NCBI GenBank assembly: GCA_905220665.1
Contig: CAJNAR010000170.1
Span: 186,001-250,000 of the forward strand
DNA: 64,000 nt
Direction: 5' to 3'
Source of the DNA: Albugo candida
Taxonomy: Eukaryota > Oomycota > Peronosporomycetes > Albuginales > Albuginaceae
Below the pieces are notes generated by a model that did not search any database, had not been told where the DNA came from, and worked only from the letters and a program-made list of their open reading frames with translations. Below are positions 31,907 through 42,100 of the stretch, piece after piece. Within the stretch, counting starts at the first letter, position 1, and every line of letters begins with the position of its first letter. The position numbers were made by a program, and so were the translations under genes.

Positions 31907-33758
31907 TTATTCACATACGCCATCGTGTGACATCAAATAGGCGATCACGTCTTGAGCATAACGAGAAATGTCGTCATCGTCATCGAAATTTTGCTGCTCC
32001 GTTTCTTTCATTTCTTTCATCGTGAGTCTGAATAATGGGACCACCTTTTCAGCAAGGCGCTTATAGTGCATGCATACTTGCTTTTCACCTCGGATAAAAA
32101 ATAATGCCTGTATTCGATTTGAATACAATGGGTATTCTTTCGAATTCAAAATCGCCTGATCTTCTTCCAGAGTTGTAGGGTATTGATTGAGTTGTGTCTC
32201 TGCCAGCATTTTAAGTAAATTTAGTGCTGCAATCTCATTTTTGAACGATATCGGAGGCGATGCATGAGCCGGACTTCGCATTTTCATGCTCGAGAATTCA
32301 TATTCCGTGGCTACAATCAGCCTCGCGAAACTGAAACCTTCTCTTGTGTTTGAATCTGAGTGTGAACAACTCAGTCGAGCATTCATTGTGAATATACCAC
32401 TTTCATGAAGATATGAGGTCTTGTCGTACAGTAATTGGCCATCCGCGGGATCCAACTGAAAATCAACCATAATTTCGTTGGGATTGCTGCCATCCTCTTC
32501 CGTATTATCTTCTACCGCAAAGCCATAATTTAACAGAAAACGATGATTACATTTCTTTCCATATGAATCGTAGACTTGAGCTCCGGAGCAGATCGATTCT
32601 AGCGACGTTATCGTAAACCCATCCAACTTCTGATCGAAGGTCCAGCTACAGATTGCATATTCGCACACTCAGGTATGAAAAGACACAAAACCCATTTCTC
32701 ACCTTGTTTCTCGTGGACGATAATGATTCAACATGTCTGCAAAGGGAACTAGTGCAGCAGTCTTCACTCCGTCGATCGTCAAGCCAAAGTTTCGACTGCA
32801 GACAATCATGCGAGCCCAAGAAAATCGTTCTAAAGAAAACCGAGAAAATGATGGATCCACCTAAATATTAACCAGCATGTAACTAAGTCAGTTTTTTCAA
32901 GTCAGATCATCATTGTGGTACCCTGCAGATGGTGTCATAATCTTTTCTAATTGCCGCTTTTCGTTCTTGTATCTGATGTACAATGTAAGATCCTTGCAGC
33001 CATTTTAGTTCGTCGTTGGACCAGAATATCGGCATATTTTTTAAAGTGGAGGGAAGAGTGCTATAGTAGTATCTGAAAAATGTTTGGTCCATCTTGATTG
33101 AAATACATAGAAATGTTACAAAAAAGCTGCTGCAATTACGTAAGCGCATGTGTTCTACCTTCTCCATGTCAGTCAGCAGATAAAGCATTAAAAAGATGTG
33201 CTTTGGCGCCACAAACTCAATATTGTGCGCCAAGACTTTCTGTCCAATCTCAGTTTGTTTGCCCATTTCGACTGTTATAAGACAATTCTTTGGAATGAAC
33301 AATATACGTTCTCCTGGGACGAGCTCATTTCGACAGTGCACTCCCCTAACTTCAGGTGCATATTGCTGTAGCATCAACTTCTTCGTGTCTGCACCCTGAT
33401 TCTCTAACCACTCTATTAGCTCCACCCCCACAACATCTTTCTCCACGTCAGCTACATCTTCCATTATGACTCGATCCGAATTGACGGTAGCATTTGAACT
33501 GGAATGCTGCGGTTTGGAGCTAGTAGTCTGTAAAGGCTGCTGCTTCCATTGCTCAAACGTTTGCTTATCCATTGGTGGTGAGGTACTCGAACTGTCGCTT
33601 GCTAGTATGGGAGGCGTAGTAATAGTATTTGGATATGAGTTGCTAGCATGGATCACGCCAGGTGCACTAGACTTCTTCTCTTTAGGTGGAGCCACAACAT
33701 TCAAATTTACCGCCTTCTCGGATGTCAGCACATCAGAATGGATGTGTTGGTCTGCCAT
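31907..33758 (-). CDS. SET-domain protein methyltransferase, SETD3/Rubisco-LSMT type
   Basis: Exons 33758-32922 (probably split by an in-frame 66-nt intron 33158-33093), 32860-32703 and 32645-31907; other introns are 61 and 57 nt. The length is 577 residues, or 555 with the in-frame intron removed, which restores LTDMEK-MDQTFFRYYYSTLP as in relatives. After a Ser/Pro-rich leader the SET core shows SWARMIVCSRNFG, then ALVPFADMLNHYRP (the N-H of the SET pseudoknot) and GAQVYDSYGKKCNHRFLLNYGF. The C-terminal 200 residues are the helical Rubisco-LSMT substrate-binding domain. Relatives methylate lysine or histidine on actin, Rubisco, ribosomal or other non-histone proteins; the substrate here cannot be told. 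The ATG at 33758 is chosen because upstream in-frame codons offer only TTG. Confidence 0.85.
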
Positions 33759-35161
33759 TCCTACCAAACACTACCGTGTATTACCAATTTAGAGGTCAAT
33801 CCACGAAATTGTAAGTCAATAGATGCAATAGTGTTATATCATGGAACGGTAGAATCAAAGTCCCATTCAGCTTAAAAATGGTTGCTTTTCAGCAGCTTGT
33901 ATTAAGCACAACACATACACATACTATAATCGTAAACTCCTACAAACTTATCTCCAGCCATGCTGTCAGAGCTCCATACACATTTTACTGAGAAGTGGGA
34001 CTGTTACGTTTTTTAAATACAAAGTTTCTCTCGCTTTTCGAGAAACTGCAATACCTTTCGTTTAAAAAAGCCGCATAAGATACCAAATGAACTTTCATTA
34101 CTAATGACGCGTGTCGTAGCATTGTCCGTCGTTATTACCACGTCAACCCGAATCTCAAAGGAGGGTGTGGAAGGGGATTCACATATAAAGTTGAACAGCT
34201 ATCGTTACAACGTAATATTAAGGAAACCCACGAGAATGTATCTGCTGGCTTGATGATCTAACGTTACAAGGCACACTTAAGGAGGTCGCACATCTTTCTG
34301 TGATTCAGGTGGCGTGCCTTGCTTGCTTGTAGATAGAGTAGTGGCTGAGCTTCACATACTTGTTGGTCGTCATTCAAGAAAGCAGTAGAGAGCAACGTAA
34401 AAGAAATACCATGGTTTTGTGCTTATAGTGGCGTGAGTGTCCGAAAAGCCAGCTAGCTAGCTCTCCGAGTCTACTTGATCAATTTTCGACGTGTGCGGAG
34501 AGGTTCAAAGAAGGTGATGGCCACGGAAGCATGGCTTTGGTATGCAAAAATCTATGCCGTCGAAAACGTATTCTCTTATTAGCTTTCTTTACATTACCCA
34601 GAAGGCAATATAATATGCAGTATAATTCTCGTGATCAGCGCGCCTTTTAGATAAATGCAAATTTCTAGTGATTCTATGTCGTGTTCTCTGATGATATTTT
34701 CAACAAGTGACGCTGTACAGCCGATTTGCGGCAACATATTTCCCTAAAGAAGATAATCTTTACTTTGCTAGTCTTCAATGCACGATCTAAGGCAATACAT
34801 TTAGTAACGAAACGAAAAGCCAACATGACGTAGGCGTCTTTGCCCTGTAGTATGCCTGTACTCTCCAGTATCGGCAAGGGGCTTTGATTACGTCGACATC
34901 CAACTGTCATAGATTTGACTGAATGTCTTGGCCAGCAACGAGCTCATAGAAATCATCTCTTCCGGCAGTTAAATAATACGTTCACTAGTAGACGTACGAT
35001 TCGCAGGAACGAGACTTTCGGTCATGAATGAGACTTCTTATATCACATGAGTGTAGAGCGAGCAAGGTATCAAATCTATTACACCAGGAACCAATCATTT
35101 TTTATATGCTAGGTACTTCCTAGTCTAATTGTTGAATACCCACGCAGTAAATGAAGTATGC
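33759..35161. other. Intergenic, 1.4 kb; no gene recognised
   Basis: It lies between the SET gene start and the Y14 gene stop, both minus strand. Only short frames are present. An 8-bp-stem hairpin (AGTTTCTC / GAGAAACT, 34023-34047) stands alone without a context that gives it meaning. Confidence 0.5.
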
Positions 35162-35830
35162 CTATGCCCCTTTTGATTTATTTCCACGTCGGGACGACTT
35201 CTCACCAGATCTATCTGTTTGTCAAGAAACATGAGATTCGTTTGCCAAGCAATAAGAAACAATCATACCTTTCTGGAAAGCCCAATTCACCGATATTTGC
35301 CGCCCAAGAATCTCTTTCTCATCCATTCGAATCATGGCTTCTTTTGCGGCGTCAAAATTCTCAAACTCTAACAACGCGTAGCCTTTGACAAAGCCCGTTC
35401 TTCTATCGAGATTCATATGTATGTTTTTCACTTGTGCGTGCTCACCAAAGGCATCTAGGACATCCTCTTCCTGAGCTTCTTCGTGAATACCTGTGACAAA
35501 AAGAATCCATCCCTCGATCGATTTAAGAGCCTTATCATGATTCTTCTCTGTATTTCGATTTCTCAGACTTTTTGTGACCTCATCTTTCCCACCCGCATTC
35601 TCTTCCTGCTCAAGTTTTTCAAAGATCCCTGCAGCATCGGGATATCGCTCTTCATCCATCGCAGCTCTTCCTTTTCCACGGCCTTTTATACGTCGAGATT
35701 TTTCTTCCTTTCCTGATTCATCATTGTGCTCACTCTTATCTCTATCTTTCCTTTCAGTATTGATCTTCGAATCTTCCTCCTCTTCCATCGCCATCGCGGC
35801 ATCGCTCTCATAGTCTACTTCTTCCGCCAT
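35162..35830 (-). CDS. RBM8A: RNA-binding protein 8A (Y14), exon-junction-complex core
   Basis: Two exons, 35830-35269 and 35214-35162, with a 54-nt intron; 204 residues. The N-terminal half is acidic then basic (EEEEDSKINTERKDRDKSEH, RRIKGRGKGRAAMDEERYPD). The RRM at about 105-185 matches Y14 closely: SIEGWILFVTGIHEEAQEED, VKNIHMNLDRRTGFVKGYAL, then LGRQISVNWAF. The second exon gives the basic tail DRSGEKSSRRGNKSKGA. Y14 pairs with Mago in the exon junction complex deposited on spliced mRNA, affecting mRNA export, localisation and nonsense-mediated decay. It is longer than human Y14 (174 residues) because of the N-terminal extension. The start at the first ATG (MAEEVDYESD) fits the family's acidic N-terminus. 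Confidence 0.93.
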
Positions 35831-36185
35831 GCCGAATAGTAAATGTTGTTCGAATGTCAAGATGACTGCTCAATACAAGACTGCTGTGGAGTTTGGAGCA
35901 CGAGTTATGCATTATGTCTGTAAACTACTCCGTGCTTGTCCAGATATGCAGAGTTGTATTCGGTCATGCAGGCTTGTTCGTATCAGAGAAATTGTGCACG
36001 CAACAAGAACGTGCAAAGCTCGGCTGCATCCAATTCAATTGCTTAAGATCGATGTGATACAGAGAATTGATATTCAGGAGACCTTAGAGCAACATTAGAT
36101 ACTAAAACGATGTTTGTAATCAAAGCAGCAATGTTGAAAGGAAACTTGGGAAGAATCCTCGCATGCTTAAATGAATCACTGAGAA
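35831..36185. other. Spacer upstream of Y14
   Basis: These 355 bp hold the Y14 promoter and the 3' flank of the surface-protein gene, both transcribed on the minus strand. No gene is recognised. Confidence 0.45.
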
Positions 36186-39100
36186 TCACGATAAAAGCTC
36201 GAAATATGCATCTTCGGCGTATCGGTCTACGCGTGAAGCTTCACGACGACGTCGTGCAACTGCCAAGACAATAACTCCAAGAAAGGCACTTCCCATGATA
36301 GCAAGTTGGGCGACATGGTTTTGTGCTTTTGTGATGTATGATGTTGCCGCATTCGAAGCTGAAGCCAGTACACGTCCTGCCACTCTAGTGTACCCTTCAT
36401 CCTTCTTATTGAAGCCTGTATGATTCTTCAAAGCACCTTCCTTGTCAAGCTCAAAGTTTTTATCCAAAGCTTGTTCGCTTGCCCCAACATTGCCAGCTGG
36501 ATTTTCAAACATCGGTTTGGATTCATTTTTTTCTAGTGCAATGAGGCTTGTGTATGGATTGTTCGCCGATGTCGAAGTAAGATTTGCTGCTGGTTGATAC
36601 TTCCTTTGTTTTCTCGTTTTGTTAGATGCGGCTTGTGGGTAATTTTGCTTCTGTAGTTGATCTCCTCCACCCGTCGGTGAAGCAACTGCACCCAGGTTTC
36701 CTTCAACGCGATCTTGAGGGCCATTGCTACCTACGACAGTGAACCCTTGCGCTGAAGCTCCAACTTCGTTACTTGGACATGGTGCCGGGCTACCTTCCGA
36801 ATATACGGACCCTCCAGCACCGATAGCTCCTTGGCCATTCACCTGAGCTTCAGAATTCATTCCTCCGAGACCGACAGATCCTTGTCCGTGGATGTTACCT
36901 CCAGCACCAACAGATCCTTGACCATTCACCTGTGCTCCAGGATTGTTTCCTCCGACACCAAGCGATCCTTGTCCTTGGATCAGAGGTATGTTACCTCCAG
37001 CGCCGACGGAACCTTGACCATTCACCTGAACCACGGGTAGGATGCCCCCAACTCCAACTGACCTTTGCCCTTTGATGAGGCCTAGAATATTTCCTCCAAC
37101 AGATGCTTGTACTTGACCTGGCCCTCTTGCTGAGTTACTGTTTGGTCCCGAGTATTCATTTCTCTGATCGGAAGCTCTAGGTGTATTATTACTTTCGTCA
37201 GCGTATCCTCTGATCGGAGCTTGAGGCGTTGGTACATCATTTCTTCCATTAACGTATCCTTGACCATTGTTTTGATACGAAGGGATGTTGCTTCGTTTAC
37301 TCGCCTGTCCAACACCAAGAATCTGGCTTAGAGGGAGAAGAAGACCTCCAAGAATTCCCTGTCCTTTATTCGAACCGGGAGAGTAATTTCCATTTGCACC
37401 GACAGATCCTTGACCATTAACCTGTGCTCCAGGATTATTTCCTCCAAGACCGAGTGATCCTTGTCCATTGACTTGAAGTAGTGGAATGTTACCTCCAGTA
37501 CCGACGGATCCTTGACCATTCACCTGAGCTCCAGGATTGTTTCCTCCAAGACCGAGTGACCCTTGTCCTCTAACTTGAACTAGCGGAATGTTAAGTCCAC
37601 CACCGACGGATCCTTGACCATTCACCTGAGCTCCAGGATTGTTTCCTCCAAGACCGAGCGACCCTTGTCCTCTAACTTGAACTAGCGGAATGTTGACTCC
37701 ACCACCGACGGATCCTTGACCATTCACCTGAGCTCCAGGATTGTTTCCTCCTAAACCAAGCGATCCTTGTCCTTGGATCAGAGGTATGTTACCTCCAGCG
37801 CCGACGGAACCTTGACCATTCACCTGAACCACGGGTAGGATGCCCCCAACTCCAACTGACCCTTGCCCTTTGATGAGGCCTAGGATATTTCCTCCAACAG
37901 ATGCTTGTACTTGACCTGGCCCTCTTGCTGAATTACTGTTTGGTCCCGAGTATTCATTTCTCTGATCGGAAGCTCTAGGTGTATTATTACTTTCGTCAGC
38001 GTATCCTCTGATCGGAGCTTGAGGCGTTGGTACATCATTTCTTCCATTAACGTATCCTTGACCATTGTTTTGATACGAAGGGATGTTGCTTCGTTTACTC
38101 GCCTGTCCAACACCAAGAATCTGGCTTAGAGGGAGAAGAAGACCTCCAAGAATTCCCTGTCCTTTATTCGGACCGGGAGAGTAATTTCCATTTGCACCGA
38201 TAGATCCTTGACCATTAACCTGTGCTCCAGGATTATTTCCTCCAAGACCGAGCGACCCTTGTCCTCTAACTTGAACTAGCGGAATGTTACCTCCAGTACC
38301 GACGGATCCTTGACCATTCACCTGAGCTCCAGGATTGTTTCCTCCAAGACCGAGCGACCCTTGTCCTCTAACTTGAACTAGCGGAATGTTGACTCCACCA
38401 CCGACGGATCCTTGACCATTCACCTGAGCTCCAGGATTGTTTCCTCCAAGACCGAGCGACCCTTGTCCTCTAACTTGTACGAGCGGAATGTTAACTCCAC
38501 CACCGATGGATCCTTGACCATTCACCTGAGCTCCAGGATTGTTTCCTCCAAGACCGAGCGACCCTTGTCCTTGGATTAGAGGTGTGTTACCTCCACCACC
38601 GATGGATCCTTGACCATTCACCTGAGCTCCAGGATTGTTTCCTCCAAGACCGAGCGACCCTTGTCCTCTAACTTGTACGAGCGGAATGTTAACTCCACCA
38701 CCGATGGATCCTTGACCATTCACCTGAGCTCCAGGATTGTTTCCTCCAAGACCGAGCGACCCTTGTCCTTGGATTAGAGGTGTGTTACCTCCACCACCGA
38801 TGGATCCTTGACCATTCACCTGAGCTCCAGGATTGTTTCCTCCAACACCGAGTGACCCTTGTCCTCTAACTTGTACGAGCGGAATGTTAACTCCACCACC
38901 GATGGATCCTTGACCATTCACCTGAGCTCCAGGATTGTTTCCTCCAAGACCGAGCGACCCTTGTCCTCTAACTTGAACTAGCGGAATGTTGACTCCACCA
39001 CCGACGGATCCTTGACCATTCACCTGAGCTCCAGGATTGTTTCCTCCAAGACCGAGCGACCCTTGTCCTCTAACTTGTACGAGCGGAATGTTAACTCCAC

Positions 39101-42100
39101 CACCGATGGATCCTTGACCATTCACCTGAGCTCCAGGATTGTTTCCTCCAAGACCGAGCGACCCTTGTCCTTGGATTAGAGGTGTGTTACCTCCACCACC
39201 GATGGATCCTTGACCATTCACCTGAGCTCCAGGATTGTTTCCTCCAACACCGAGTGACCCTTGTCCTCTAACTTGTACGAGCGGAATGTTAACTCCACCA
39301 CCGATGGATCCTTGACCATTCACCTGAGCTCCAGGATTGTTTCCTCCAAGACCGAGCGACCCTTGTCCTCTAACTTGAACTAGCGGAATGTTAAGTCCAC
39401 CACGGACGGATCCTTGACCATTCACCTGAGCTCCAGGATTGTTTCCTCCTAGACCAACCGACCCTCTTCCTTGGATTAACGGTATGTTTCCTCCACCACC
39501 GACGGAGCCTTGACCGTTTATCTGAGCTAAAGGACTGATTTCATTACCAAAAGAATTCTGCCCCCCAATAAACCATTTTTCTGATTTTATCCTTTGCGGA
39601 ATCATTATATCCGTTTCTTGACCAGCGTTACCTTCAGGCCCTTGACCGTGAGCTTGGTCAACAAAACGCCGATTTCTGTCGTTCTCTGCACTAATAGATG
39701 GGTTATTTTCAAAATCGCCGTTGGCACGAGCGCGTATTTGACCCCAAACTGGACGTTCACTGCCTTCCACATCAGCAACCTCTTGATTGACATCCAGAAT
39801 TTGAGGTGAGTCGCTAGCGATATTTTGTGTACGCATTGTAAGAGACTGGATAGATGGATCTTCGTTGGTCTCTAATGTCGGTTGCAATTCTCCATTCATC
39901 TCAGCAGATTGTTGCTCCATTTCACTAAGTTCATTTGGATGCTCAAATACAAAACGTTTTCGATCTGAAGCGACCTGTTCATCAGCTATTCCAGTAGCAT
40001 CTTGAATAGATTCATCGGAAAGAAGAGTATTAGCTGTTAAGACCTTGTAGTTGGAGTTCTCTTGGCGATAATTGCCACTTTTTGGCGCAGGTGATGGTCG
40101 TTTTGGCTCACAACGATACAGACTTTTTGCGTTGCCCTGTGATTGTAATATCGGTACACAAGCTGTCTGGGCACCGCAGGTCGGGCAGCATTCCTGCTGC
40201 ATATTCGAAAGCACTGTTCTGCGATCGGGTGTCATGAAAATGTGATCACCATAACATAGTTCATATGCAGAAGATTTTGTTGCTGGGCAAGTATCATACT
40301 TGCATTTCGCATCTGGTACAGCCTTGTCCGATTCATCACAAACGGCGGTCAGAAAGGTTTGATCACATGTGTGTGTCTCACTTCCACCAGCGTGATTCGT
40401 GTAACTGAAATCACATCGTGCGACAATGGAGTTAGTAGACTTTGGGGCACGAGCTAGATCAATAGCAAAATGCTTTACAACTTGCGAATTTGTGTTTTCC
40501 ACTCGCAGAATCTCAATAGATGAAGCTCCTTCGTACTCCATTGTACACATAATGTTGCAGATGCCCATGTCAGGACTATTTTGTGAGTTTTTCGATCCAA
40601 GACTAGGATGATAGTCAAATGTTAGCTCCAAAAAGTTGCTTTTTTTATACGAGCACAGCGTGTTGCTAACTCTAGAATGCGGCGTTGTCGTCTGGTACCA
40701 CATGCTTGGGAAGCTATTACAAATGGTGACAGGAGGATTACGACGCAGCACAATACTGAAGGGAAAGCGATATGCGAGACCGCACTGCGTCCAAGCCTCC
40801 ACAATAATTTCAGTCTCTTTGGTTTTCCACGTATGTTCTTGATTTTCCGAGAATTGTTGCCATTGCGACAGACCGTCACTGACGACTTTGTATCGCCAGA
40901 AAACATATTCTGCGGCCGAAAACTCGCTATTTTTTCCCGGGATATCGAAGCTGAAATACTCACGACGCACAATTAGACTGTTTACTGAGGCTTTGAGTAC
41001 GCAATCTGGCTGAGAATCCGTGCAATCCAGTGAAACATGGATTTCAGTCCGTGTTTGAAGTTCTCCATTCGGTAGGCTTTTCTTGACAATTGTCGACTCA
41101 TTAATGTAGGATGGTGCAACAGCTGCGGTAGCAGTAACAAGAGTGTTACCGTGAGTTTGTAGGCATTGATCCAACTCGCATCCTTCGCCAAAGATACCCT
41201 CACATCGCTCAGTATAGAATTTGAATTTGCAATTGTAGTCGACCCATCTCTCTTGGAGCTTCATTGAAAGTCTGCAGCATCTCTGACACTGCCCTTCGGC
41301 GACCGGAAAAGACTTTTGCAATATATCACTCTTTCCAAATGGGTTCTTCTTCGTCGATGCGCTTCGTAATAGGGACATTCGAAATTGCTCCGTGTTAAAG
41401 CACTCTTGGCCTGAACGATAATTACTTTGCTTTTTATATGTTGTCGCATGGAAGTCTTTCATCTCAAAAAGCTCTTCATCACAGCGATTCTGCACACTAC
41501 ACGCATCGTTGGAGGCCGTTTGTTGAACCTTGTAAAGGTTCATGATTGCAGCATTTGCTCGTTTCAGATTGGAAGATGTCGCCTCGGCGAATCCAACACT
41601 AGACTGACATTCCGGGCCTTCGCAAAATCGACTAGGACAAGTTTCTGTCCTCCTCGGACGAGTTTGGTCGACAATAGCCAGACAACCCTCACATTTCGAC
41701 GAGGATGTCTTGGGAGTCTTCCCTTCTTTACCGTACGACCCTGTTACATCATAAGCTGTCAACGAAAGCTTATATTGACCATAACCGGAAAACGTTAATT
41801 TGTCGACTCTTGATGGTCCATTCTTCTGATAGTCGATCCAGCCGTATGTAGCTGGAACCGAGGATGGGAAAGATTCCGGGTAGCCTTTCACTTTATTAGG
41901 TGTTACATCGGAAGGAATTGATTGTTTCTGGTCGCATTCCTTCCCTTTAGATTGACTATTGATCGATTTAAGGTCGTAGACAGCAACTGATTTTCTTTCA
42001 GCTCGAAGCTCGATACGTGAATCAGCCGATACAGTTTTGTCGTCAACAAATGCTGTTCTTTTCCCTGAAACATAGCTGTCAATAGGGAAAGGAGCCGGGA

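Noticed and set aside
33971..34050. Hairpin AGTTTCTC / GAGAAACT (34023-34047)
   Set aside because: Short stem with a 9-nt loop, no U-tract or gene context, and expected by chance in a window this size.
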